A DNA stretch of 64,000 nucleotides from Brevundimonas naejangsanensis (GTDB lineage: Bacteria > Pseudomonadota > Alphaproteobacteria > Caulobacterales > Caulobacteraceae): positions 359,501 through 423,500 of the forward strand of contig NZ_CP032707.1 of the NCBI RefSeq assembly GCF_003627995.1. Reading direction: 5' to 3'. The notes beneath the pieces are model-generated. The model had not been told where the DNA came from. It saw only the letters and a list, made by a program, of their open reading frames with translations, and made no database searches. Made by a program: the position numbers and the translations under genes. Positions 1 through 8,749 of this stretch are shown piece by piece; positions within the stretch are counted from its first letter, which is position 1, and each line of letters opens with the position of its first letter.

Positions 1-70
1 CTGACCACCATGTCCATGCGCTGATTATGGTCCCTGTCCCGCCCCCGCGCAATCTGCGCAAATGTCGCCG

Positions 71-1224
<1,154 letters not shown>

Positions 1225-1233
1225 GCGGGATTT

Positions 1234-1357
1234 CTCCTCCCCACGCAGTGGGGAGGTGGATCGGCGGCGCAGCCGACGAGACGGAGGGGCCGCTTGCTTC
1301 CGCTGCCCCAGCTCCTCCACCGCTTCGCGGTCCCCCTCCCCATTGCATGGGGAGGAA
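1234..1357. repeat. Palindromic intergenic repeat, family A (copy 1)
   Basis: The element is bounded by two inverted arms of the type CCTCCCCA-n-TGGGGAGG (1236-1256 and about 1335-1356). An inner segment carries GGATCGGCGGCGCAGCCGA followed by a gagacggagggg run. The same element occurs in the opposite orientation just after smc (12196-12322), and a lone arm lies at 52701-52721. It fills most of the gap between ccrM and the next gene. It probably folds into a long hairpin in RNA. Function unknown; no coding potential seen. Confidence 0.85.
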
Positions 1358-1481
1358 AGGCGGCGCCAGTCGGCTAAGCCACAGGTCGGATTGACTAAAA
1401 TCCTTCCAGCCACGCTGGAACTCACGCCACGGCGACGGATTGACCCTGCGTGCCCCGCGTCGGCGGGCGCCGGAGCCCGTC

Positions 1482-2624
1482 ATGAAAATCGCTCAAGTCA
1501 CGCCCTTGTATGAGGCCGTGCCGCCCAGGCTTTACGGCGGCACGGAACGAGTCGTCGCCCATCTGACGGACGCCCTGGTCGACCTCGGCCACGACGTCAC
1601 CCTGTTCGCCAGCGCCGAGGCCCAGACCCGCGCCCGGCTGATCCCCGTCCGCGATCAGGCGATCCGCCTGGACCCCGCCCACCTCAAGTCCGACCTCGCG
1701 GCGCACATGACCATGCTGGCCGAGGTGCTGGACCGCGCCGACGGCTTCGACGTGATCCATTTCCACACGGACATCGTCCACTTCCCCTTCTTCAGCCCCT
1801 GGGCCGACAAGACCCTGACCACCCTGCACGGGCGTCTGGACCTGAAGGACCTGCCCGAGGTCTATGCCCGCTGGCCGGAGTTCGGTCTGGTCTCAATCTC
1901 CGACGACCAGCGACGTCCCCTGCCCGACGCCAACTGGAAGGCGACGGTGCATCACGGCATGCCCGGCGATCTCTATCGCTTCTCGCCCCGGTCGCAAGGC
2001 TACCTGGCCTTCCTGGGCCGCATCTCGCCGGAAAAGCGGCCCGACCGCGCCATCGAGATCGCTACGCGCCTGGGCAAGCCGCTGAAGATCGCGGCCAAGG
2101 TGGACGCCGCCGACCGCGCCTATTGGGAGACGGTGATCGAGCCCCTGGTGCGCGACAATCCCCTGGTCGAGTTCGTCGGCGAGATCGGCGACGCCGAGAA
2201 GTCCGCCTTCCTGGGCGGCGCCGAGGCCCTGCTCTTCCCCATCGACTGGCCCGAGCCGTTCGGCCTGGTGATGATAGAGGCCATGGCCTGCGGCACCCCG
2301 GTCGTGGCCTTCGCCTGCGGCTCGGCGCCCGAGATCGTCGAGGACGGGGCCACGGGCTTCCTCGTGCACAGCGTGGACGAGGCCGTGGCCGCCGCCGGAC
2401 AGGCGCACCGGCTCGACCGCGAGGCCATCCGCACCCGGTTCGACCTGCGCTTCTCGGCCACCGCCATGGCGCGGCGCTATCTCGACGTCTATGGCGACCT
2501 CTTGGCCCAACGGCCGTTCGCGGCGCCCGCCGACAGCGCCGCGCCGCCGCCCATGCGGCTGCGGGACGAGTCGCGCAGCTTCGCGGCCGAGCCTAGACCG
2601 GTGGCGAACGTCGGTTTCCTCTGA
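1482..2624 (+). CDS. Glycosyltransferase family 4 protein
   Basis: A retaining GT-B glycosyltransferase of 380 aa. The N-terminal domain opens with KIAQVTPLYEAVPPRLYGGTE, the glycine-rich acceptor-side loop of GT4 enzymes. The C-terminal nucleotide-sugar domain has the EX7E pair in PEPFGLVMIEAMACGTPVV (E258 and E266). I chose the ATG at 1482 because the fold begins there; the same frame is open upstream to 1440 but that part lacks family character. The next gene, 119 bases downstream on the same strand, is a glycogen-debranching-type glucosidase, so the pair may act on a storage or compatible-solute glucan. That role is inference. Donor and acceptor cannot be told from sequence. Confidence 0.85.
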   Translation: MKIAQVTPLYEAVPPRLYGGTERVVAHLTDALVDLGHDVTLFASAEAQTRARLIPVRDQAIRLDPAHLKSDLAAHMTMLAEVLDRADGFDVIHFHTDIVHFPFFSPWADKTLTTLHGRLDLKDLPEVYARWPEFGLVSISDDQRRPLPDANWKATVHHGMPGDLYRFSPRSQGYLAFLGRISPEKRPDRAIEIATRLGKPLKIAAKVDAADRAYWETVIEPLVRDNPLVEFVGEIGDAEKSAFLGGAEALLFPIDWPEPFGLVMIEAMACGTPVVAFACGSAPEIVEDGATGFLVHSVDEAVAAAGQAHRLDREAIRTRFDLRFSATAMARRYLDVYGDLLAQRPFAAPADSAAPPPMRLRDESRSFAAEPRPVANVGFL

Positions 2625-2743
2625 ACCCAAGGCCGCCCTCATCCATTAGCTAGGATCGAGCCCTTCGCGCGTGAGGCGAAGGGACGTTCTATTGCCGCGG
2701 CGACGGCTTCGGAGCCGCCGCCCCGGCCACAGCGAGACGCTTC

Positions 2744-4894
2744 ATGGACGACGTGTTTTCGGTCCAGACCGCCGCCGCAGCCGAAACCAACGACCAGGAC
2801 GGGCTGGAAACCCTGATGGCGCTGAAGGACTGCGACACCTTCCTGGTCGCCGACCACTGGGGGGACGTGAAGGCCGGGGCCGACGGCCTGTTCAACAGCG
2901 ATACCCGACTGCTGTCCCGCTACACCCTGACCGTCGGACGCGCGCGGCCGTCGCGGCTGAGCTCCGGCGTCACCAAGGACAACGTCTTCTTCACCTGTCA
3001 CTCGACCAATCGGCCCCTGCCGCCGATGGGCGGGCGCTCGGCCCCGGCGGGGGTGCTGCACCTGGAGCGGCGCCGCTTCCTGTGGGAGCAGCGGCTGTTC
3101 GAGCGGGTGCGGATGGTCAATCACGGCATCGAGGACATCCTGCTGCCGCTGACGTTCGAGTTCGACGCCGATTTCGCCGACATCTTCCAGGTGCGCGGCA
3201 TGGCTCGGCTCGAGCGCGGCGAGATGCATCCCCCGACCCTGGACGGGCGGCGCGTGACCTTCAGCTACACCGGGCTTGACGGCGCGTTGAGGACCAGTTG
3301 CCTGGCCTTTTCCGAACCGCCCGCCCGGCTGAGCGCGAACCGCGCGGACTTCATGTTCAGCCTGCCCAAGGGCCGCAGCCTGGATCTGTTCATCGAATGC
3401 GGCCTGGGCGCCAGCGACCAGCCGGACCAGGAGCGCTGGCGCTGGCACTCCATCCTGGCGCGGCTGGCCATGCGACGGCGGCTGCGGCGCGGGGCCATCG
3501 TCGAAGCGGGGCGCAATCCGGTCCTCAACGACTGGCTGAGACAGTCGCGGGCGGACATCGCCCTTCTGACCACCGACCTGCCGACCGGCCCCTACCCCTA
3601 TGCGGGGGTGCCGTGGTTCTCGACCCCCTTCGGGCGCGACGGCATCATCACCGCCTGGCAGATGCTGTGGATCGACCCCAGCCTAGCCAAGGGGGTGCTG
3701 ACCTATCTGGCGGCCCGTCAGGCGACCGAGACCAACCCCTTCATGGACTCCGCTCCCGGCAAGATCATGCACGAGACGCGCGGCGGCGAGATGTCCGTCC
3801 TCGGCGAGGTGCCGTTCGGCCTCTATTACGGCGGGGTCGACACCACCTGCCTGTTCATCGCCCTGGCCGGCGCCTATGCCAAGCGCACCAACGACTATCA
3901 GACCATCCGCGCCCTGTGGCCGAACCTGATCGCGGCGGCGGGCTGGATGGCCGACTATGGCGACTCGAACGGCGACGGCCTGATCGACTACGCCCGCGCC
4001 GCCGAAACCGGCCTGTCCAACCAGGGCTGGAAGGATTCCGAGGATTCCATCTTCTACGCCGACGGCCGCTATCCCAAGGGGCCGATCGCCCTTCTCGAGG
4101 TCCAGGGCTACGCCTTCGCCGCCTGGAAGGCTCTGGCCGAGATGGGCGCCGTCCTGGGCGACGAGCGGGCGCCCGCATGGGCCGCCCGCGCCGAAACGGT
4201 CCGCGCCCTGGTCGAGCAGCGCTACTGGATGGAGGACGAGGGCTTCTACGCCATCGCCCTGGACGGGGACGGGGCGCAGTGCCGGGCCATCGGCTCCAAC
4301 GCCGGCCACCTGCTGTTCACCGGCCTGCCCTCGCCCGAGCGCGCGGCGCTAGTGACGCGGCGGATGCTGACGGCCGAGTTCCGTTCGGGCTGGGGCCTGC
4401 GCACCCTGGGCAAGGGTCAGGCGCGCTTCAATCCGATGAGCTATCACAACGGCTCGGTCTGGCCCCACGACACGGCCCTGGCGGCGGCCGGCATGGCCCG
4501 CTACGGCGAGCGGCGGGCCGTGGCCATGCTGATGGGCGAAATCTACGGCTCGGCGACCCATTTCCAAATGCGCCTCCCCGAACTCTTCTGCGGCTTCGTG
4601 CGCGAGACGGGCGAGCCGCCGATCGCCTATCCGGTCGCCTGCCTGCCCCAGGCCTGGGCGGCGGGGTCGGTCTTCCTGATGTTGCAGTCGGTCCTGGGCC
4701 TCAGCATCGACGCGGCCGACGGGGTGGTCGAGGTGGCCAACCCGGCCCTGCCCGCCGGGCTGGACCGGCTGTCGATCACCCGGCTGCAGGTCGGCGACGG
4801 GATCATAGACCTGCATTTCCAACGCCTGGACCACCACGTCGTGGTCATGCCCCGCGAACGCAGCGGCACGGTGAACCTGAGGGCCACTGGCTGA
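2744..4894 (+). CDS. Amylo-alpha-1,6-glucosidase (glycogen debranching family)
   Basis: A 716-aa protein with two regions. The N-terminal beta-rich domain (about 35-230) contains the conserved DTFLVADHWGD and FNSDTRLLSRYTL segments of bacterial debranching enzymes. The C-terminal (alpha/alpha)6 domain (about 285-640) contains PYAGVPWFSTPFGRDGI, QGWKDSEDSI and YHNGSVWPHD, which carry the acidic residues expected at the GH-type active site. It probably hydrolyses alpha-1,6 branches or a related alpha-glucan. It follows the GT4 gene closely and may be co-transcribed. The coding region ends just before a family B repeat. There is no signal peptide, so I expect a cytoplasmic protein. Confidence 0.85.
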   Translation: MDDVFSVQTAAAAETNDQDGLETLMALKDCDTFLVADHWGDVKAGADGLFNSDTRLLSRYTLTVGRARPSRLSSGVTKDNVFFTCHSTNRPLPPMGGRSAPAGVLHLERRRFLWEQRLFERVRMVNHGIEDILLPLTFEFDADFADIFQVRGMARLERGEMHPPTLDGRRVTFSYTGLDGALRTSCLAFSEPPARLSANRADFMFSLPKGRSLDLFIECGLGASDQPDQERWRWHSILARLAMRRRLRRGAIVEAGRNPVLNDWLRQSRADIALLTTDLPTGPYPYAGVPWFSTPFGRDGIITAWQMLWIDPSLAKGVLTYLAARQATETNPFMDSAPGKIMHETRGGEMSVLGEVPFGLYYGGVDTTCLFIALAGAYAKRTNDYQTIRALWPNLIAAAGWMADYGDSNGDGLIDYARAAETGLSNQGWKDSEDSIFYADGRYPKGPIALLEVQGYAFAAWKALAEMGAVLGDERAPAWAARAETVRALVEQRYWMEDEGFYAIALDGDGAQCRAIGSNAGHLLFTGLPSPERAALVTRRMLTAEFRSGWGLRTLGKGQARFNPMSYHNGSVWPHDTALAAAGMARYGERRAVAMLMGEIYGSATHFQMRLPELFCGFVRETGEPPIAYPVACLPQAWAAGSVFLMLQSVLGLSIDAADGVVEVANPALPAGLDRLSITRLQVGDGIIDLHFQRLDHHVVVMPRERSGTVNLRATG

Positions 4895-4896
4895 CC

Positions 4897-5122
4897 CTCT
4901 CCCGATGGGAGAGGGCTTGAGCCTCCAAGAGCCGAAGGCGATTGGCTAAGGCGAAAGGGTGAGGGTTCGCGGGTGAAGTCGGCCAAAGGCCGTAGCGCGG
5001 CGGCTTACGCCGACTGAAGGGACAAGCCCCTCACCTTTGGCTGCTTCGCGCCGCCCTTCGGGTCGCGCTAGAACGATCGCTGCGCTCTCGTGCGCTCAAG
5101 CCCTCTCCCACCGGGAGAGGGT
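4897..5122. repeat. Palindromic repeat, family B (full copy 1)
   Basis: A roughly 225-bp element with CTCTCCC/GGGAGAG hairpins at both ends. A left arm containing gcctccaagagccg is followed by a core (4952-5066) and a right arm containing gaacgatcgc and tcgtgcgctcaagc. A second full copy lies at 30570-30798. There the arms have the same orientation but the 115-bp core is reversed and complemented. The right end (5096-5122) is read in frame as the last codons of mutY on the minus strand. Confidence 0.9.
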
Positions 5123-6139
5123 TCCGAGGGCGCGCTCCAACGCCTTCCTGAACACCGTCGGCAAGGCGTTCGCCGCCTGCTCCGCCGAGGTCCAGAGGAA
5201 GTCGCCCCCCTCGCCCGCAGCCACATGCACCTCCAGCGTCAGGCTGAAGTGGGTGAAGACGTGCTCCACGCTTCCGGCCGCGCGCCATGACCCCGCGACC
5301 GGCGGCGCGAACTCCGCCGCCGCGCCCCAGTCCGAGGTCGGCAGGCCCGCCATGCCGCCTAGCAGCCCCTTGTCCGGCCGTCGCACCAGGGCGACCCGCC
5401 CCGCGCCGTCGATCAGCACATAGGCATGACCCTGCCGACGCGGCCGCTCGGCCTTCTTCGTCTTCAATGGATAGCGTTCGGGCGTTCCCGTCTTCAGCGC
5501 CTCGCAGCCGAAGGCCAGGGGACAGCGGTCGCACGATGGCGACCGGGGCCGACAGACGCCGGAGCCCAGGTCCATCAGGGCCTGCGCCCAATCGCCAGGC
5601 CGATGCGCATCCACGAACAGGGCGGCCAGGCGGCGCAGCTCGGGACGGGCGGCGGGCAACGGCGTCTCGACCGCGAACAGGCGGCTCATCACCCGCTCGA
5701 CATTGCCGTCGACGACGTTGGCGGCCCGGTCGAAGGCGATAGCGGCCACGGCGGCGGCGGTGTAGGCGCCCACCCCTGGCAGAGCCAGCAACTCCGCCTC
5801 CGTATCGGGAAAGACCCCGCCGTGCTCGTCCGCCACGGCGCGGGCGCAGGCCAGCAGGTTGCGCGCCCGGGCGTAGTAGCCCAGCCCGGCCCAGGCGGCC
5901 ATCAGTTCGGCGTCCTCGACCGCCGCTAGGTCGCCGACCGTCGGCCAGCGCGCGGTGAACCGCTCGAAATAGGGCGCGGCGTGCGGCACCGTGGTCTGCT
6001 GCAGCATCACCTCCGAAAGCCAGACGCGATAGGGGTCGGTCTTCGCCTTCGCCCCCGGCGGCGCGCGCCACGGCAAGCTGCGCGCATGGGCGTCGTACCA
6101 ATCGAGCAGGGCGGCGCGGAGGGAGAGGACGTCGGGCAT
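5096..6139 (-). CDS. mutY: A/G-specific adenine DNA glycosylase
   Basis: Removes adenine mispaired with 8-oxoguanine. The 347-aa protein has the HhH-GPD domain with the catalytic glutamate in WLSEVMLQQT (E43), the hairpin LPGVGAYTAAAV and the catalytic aspartate in VVDGNVERV (D144). The 4Fe-4S cluster cysteines C196, C203, C206 and C212 follow the usual C-X6-C-X2-C-X5-C pattern. A NUDIX-like 8-oxoG recognition domain follows (about 225-335). The last eight residues, TLSRWERA, come from the family B repeat, so the original stop appears to have been replaced or moved. The gene is divergent from the DUF721 gene, with only 21 bases between them. Confidence 0.95.
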   Translation of the reverse strand: MPDVLSLRAALLDWYDAHARSLPWRAPPGAKAKTDPYRVWLSEVMLQQTTVPHAAPYFERFTARWPTVGDLAAVEDAELMAAWAGLGYYARARNLLACARAVADEHGGVFPDTEAELLALPGVGAYTAAAVAAIAFDRAANVVDGNVERVMSRLFAVETPLPAARPELRRLAALFVDAHRPGDWAQALMDLGSGVCRPRSPSCDRCPLAFGCEALKTGTPERYPLKTKKAERPRRQGHAYVLIDGAGRVALVRRPDKGLLGGMAGLPTSDWGAAAEFAPPVAGSWRAAGSVEHVFTHFSLTLEVHVAAGEGGDFLWTSAEQAANALPTVFRKALERALGTLSRWERA

Positions 6140-6160
6140 GGGTCAGGCTATATAGGACGA

Positions 6161-6724
6161 ATGCGTCGTCCCCTGCCCTCCGAAAGCGAAGCGCGCCAGA
6201 TCCTGGCGCAACGGCGCACCCGCCCGGCGCCGCGCCCGCCGCCGCCCGCGGGCCGCTCGCTGGCGCCCCTGATCAAGAAGCTGGACGCCCAGTTCGGGCG
6301 CGGCGCCTCGGCGCTGGAGCCGCGCTGGGTCGAGATCGTCGGCGAGCGCCTGGCCCGCGTCACCCGCCCGCAGAAGCTGACCAAGGGACGCGGCAACGCC
6401 GGGGGGACTCTGGAGCTGCGCGTCGCCGGCCCCGCCGCCCTGCTGGTCCAGCACCAGTCGGCCGACATCATCCAGCGGGTGAACCTGTTCCTGGGCGCCG
6501 GATCGGTCGAGAAGCTGCGCATTGCCCAGGGGCCGGTGAAGCCCCTGCCCGCGAGCGGCCCCAAGCCTCGACCGCGCGGCCGCGCCGTCCTGCCGCCCCT
6601 GCCCGCCTCGACCGAGGCCGAGCTGAGCGCCTCGGTCGAAGAGGCGCCCGAGAGCCTGAAAGCCGCCCTGCGCAAGCTGGGGCGCGCGGTGCTGTCGCAG
6701 CCCCCCGAAGACGGCCGCCGTTGA
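6161..6724 (+). CDS. DUF721 (DciA-like) family protein
   Basis: A 187-aa protein whose residues 30-115 fit the DUF721 domain: LIKKLDAQFGRGASALEPRWVEIVGERLA, then a basic turn and LELRVAGPAALLVQHQSADIIQRVN. This KH-like family includes DciA, the common bacterial helicase operator, but many alphaproteobacterial members are uncharacterised, so I do not assign the helicase role firmly. The C-terminal third is rich in proline, arginine and alanine and looks disordered. I start at the ATG at 6161, just upstream of the domain. It lies between mutY (divergent) and the DsbA-like genes (same strand). Confidence 0.75.
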   Translation: MRRPLPSESEARQILAQRRTRPAPRPPPPAGRSLAPLIKKLDAQFGRGASALEPRWVEIVGERLARVTRPQKLTKGRGNAGGTLELRVAGPAALLVQHQSADIIQRVNLFLGAGSVEKLRIAQGPVKPLPASGPKPRPRGRAVLPPLPASTEAELSASVEEAPESLKAALRKLGRAVLSQPPEDGRR

Positions 6725-6824
6725 CAAAATCCCGCCGCGCCTGTTCTCGACAATCCAGGTGATTTCGCGGGCATCCGCGAATCGCGCAATCTCCAGAGTC
6801 ACTACTCGCGACAAGGACCGCCGA

Positions 6825-7457
6825 ATGGCCCCGACCTCCAAATACGCCGCCATGAGCCGCCGCGCGGCGCTGACCGCCGCCGCCCTCGCCTCCATGGCCG
6901 TCATGGCCGGCTGCACGGCCAAGACCGGCGGCGCCGCCGAGGGCGACATGGCCCTGGGCGCGGCCGAGGGGGCCAAGGTCACCGTGGTCGAATACGCCTC
7001 CGTCACCTGCGGCCACTGCGCCGCGTGGAACGAGGAGGTCTGGCCGGAATTCAAGACCAAGTATGTCGACACCAAGAAGGTGCGCTACGTCTTCCGCGAA
7101 TTCCCGACCCCGCCCCAGGACATCGCCGTCGCCGGCTTCCTGATCGCCCGCTGCGCCGGGCCGGACAAGTATTTCGACGTGGTCGAGGACATCATGGCCA
7201 GCCAGAAGGAATGGCTGGCGGGCGTGGCTCCACGCACCACCCTGTTCCGCGCCGGCCAGGCCGCGGGCCTCAGCGAGCAGCAGATCAACGACTGCATCCG
7301 CGACAAGTCGGCCATCGAAGCGATGGAGAAGCGCATCAAGGCCGGCATCAACGCCGGCGTGACCGGCACGCCCTACTTCATGGTCAACGGCGTCAAGGTG
7401 GCGGACAGCTCGCTGTCGGGCCTGTCGGAAGCCATCGACGCCGAACTGGCTAAGTAA
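6825..7457 (+). CDS. DsbA-like thioredoxin-fold lipoprotein 1 (CGHC)
   Basis: A DsbA/BdbD-type thiol-disulfide oxidoreductase of 210 aa. The N-terminus has a signal with lipobox VMAGC, so it is probably tethered to a membrane facing the periplasm; an RR pair precedes the hydrophobic stretch. The active site is YASVTCGHCAAW, and the cis-proline loop is VTGTPYFMVNG. It is the first of three adjacent paralogues and is about as close to copy 2 as recent duplicates would be: both share GDMALGAAEGAKVTVVEYAS and VFREFPTPPQD. The start at 6825 is one choice; an in-frame ATG at 6852 (MSRRAALTAA) is also plausible. It could introduce or isomerise disulfides in exported proteins. Confidence 0.88.
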   Translation: MAPTSKYAAMSRRAALTAAALASMAVMAGCTAKTGGAAEGDMALGAAEGAKVTVVEYASVTCGHCAAWNEEVWPEFKTKYVDTKKVRYVFREFPTPPQDIAVAGFLIARCAGPDKYFDVVEDIMASQKEWLAGVAPRTTLFRAGQAAGLSEQQINDCIRDKSAIEAMEKRIKAGINAGVTGTPYFMVNGVKVADSSLSGLSEAIDAELAK

Positions 7458-7481
7458 GTCGTCCAACGGGAGGGGGCGGAC

Positions 7482-8087
7482 ATGAGGAAGCGCACAACGG
7501 TCGCCGGCCTGGCGGCCCTGGCCCTGATCCTGTCCGCCTGCGGACAAGCGAGCGGCGGCGGCAAAACGGCGGCGCAGGGCGACATGGCCCTGGGCGCCGC
7601 TGAGGGGGCCAAGGTCACGGTGGTCGAATACGCCTCGACCACCTGCTCCGGCTGCGCCGCCTGGAACGAGACGGTCTGGCCGGAATTCAAGGCCAAATAC
7701 GTCGACACCGACAAGGTCCGCTTCGTCTTCCGTGAGTTCCCGACCCCGCCCCAGGACGTCGCCGTGGCCGGCTTCCTGATCGCCCGCTGCGCCGGGGACG
7801 ACAAATATTTCGAGGTGGTCGACCACCTGATGCGATCGCAGGTCGAGATGCGCAACGGCGCCGCCCCGCGCGACGTCCTGCTGCGCGCCGCCCAGGCCGC
7901 CGGCCTCAGCGAAGCCCGCTTCAAGGAATGCACGACCGACAAGGCCGCCATCGCGGCCCTGGAGCAGCGCATCAAGGACGCGGCGGCGGCGGGCGTGTCG
8001 GGCACCCCGACCTTCATGGTCAACGGCCAGATCGTGGCCGACAACTCCCTGTCGGGCCTGTCGGCCCGCATCGATCCCCTGCTATAG
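7482..8087 (+). CDS. DsbA-like thioredoxin-fold lipoprotein 2 (CSGC)
   Basis: A 201-aa paralogue of the preceding gene, 24 bases downstream. The signal peptide MRKRTTVAGLAALALILSAC ends in a lipobox, so an exported lipoprotein is expected. The active site dipeptide differs: YASTTCSGCAAW. The cis-proline loop is VSGTPTFMVNGQ. The rest of the thioredoxin fold, with the helical insertion, is intact. The dipeptide between the cysteines sets redox potential in this family, so the two lipoproteins probably differ in oxidising power or partner. The gene lies 7 bases before copy 3, which suggests one transcript. Confidence 0.88.
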   Translation: MRKRTTVAGLAALALILSACGQASGGGKTAAQGDMALGAAEGAKVTVVEYASTTCSGCAAWNETVWPEFKAKYVDTDKVRFVFREFPTPPQDVAVAGFLIARCAGDDKYFEVVDHLMRSQVEMRNGAAPRDVLLRAAQAAGLSEARFKECTTDKAAIAALEQRIKDAAAAGVSGTPTFMVNGQIVADNSLSGLSARIDPLL

Positions 8088-8094
8088 AGGCCGC

Positions 8095-8739
8095 ATGACC
8101 CGTCGCATCCTGTCTCTTCTGTCCGCCCTGGCCGTCGTCGGCCTGAGCGCCGCCCCGGCCGCCGCGCTCGACCCCGTCCGCACCGCAGCCTCGACCACGA
8201 CGGCGGTGCCGGCGGTCACGGCGGCGGATCGGATCATGGGGCGAGCCGACGCGCCGGTGACGGTGATCGAATACGCCTCCTTCACCTGCAGTCACTGCGC
8301 GCACTGGACCAACGACGTCCTGCCCCAGTTCAAGGCCCGCTACATCGACACCGGCAAGGTGCGGCTGGTGTTCCGCGACATGCCCACGGCCCCGGCCCAG
8401 GTCGCGGCCACGGCGGCGGGCATCGCCCGCTGCGCCGCGCCGGACAAGTTCTTTGACGTGGCCCACGCCCTCATGCGCGGCCAGGCTGACGCCTTCGAGA
8501 AGGGCGACGCTCGCGTCTGGTTCACGGACGCCATCGCCGCCAGCGGCCGCAACCAGGCGCAGATCGAGACCTGTCTGGCCGACCCCGCCGTCAGCCAGGC
8601 CCTGCAGGCCGAGGTCGAGGGCGCGGTGGCGGCAGGAGTGACGGGCACGCCGTCCTTCTTCGTCAACGGCAAGCGCATGGCCGACCCGTCGCTGGAGACC
8701 CTGTCGGCGGCCATCGACCCGCTGATCCGGGCGCGCTGA
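8095..8739 (+). CDS. DsbA-like thioredoxin-fold periplasmic protein 3 (CSHC)
   Basis: Third DsbA-like paralogue, 214 aa. Unlike copies 1 and 2 it has a cleavable Sec-type signal (cleavage likely after APAAA, before LDP) and no lipobox cysteine, so it should be soluble in the periplasm. The active site is [12 protein letters not shown] and the cis-proline loop is [12 protein letters not shown]. It is more diverged from copies 1 and 2 than they are from each other. It ends 10 bases before smc, so smc may be expressed from the same transcript. Confidence 0.87.
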   Translation: MTRRILSLLSALAVVGLSAAPAAALDPVRTAASTTTAVPAVTAADRIMGRADAPVTVIEYASFTCSHCAHWTNDVLPQFKARYIDTGKVRLVFRDMPTAPAQVAATAAGIARCAAPDKFFDVAHALMRGQADAFEKGDARVWFTDAIAASGRNQAQIETCLADPAVSQALQAEVEGAVAAGVTGTPSFFVNGKRMADPSLETLSAAIDPLIRAR

Positions 8740-8749
8740 CCCCGACGCG

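Noticed and set aside
4897..5122. CRISPR array or transposon end
   Set aside because: The repeats are isolated palindromes, not short direct repeats with spacers, and no transposase is near.
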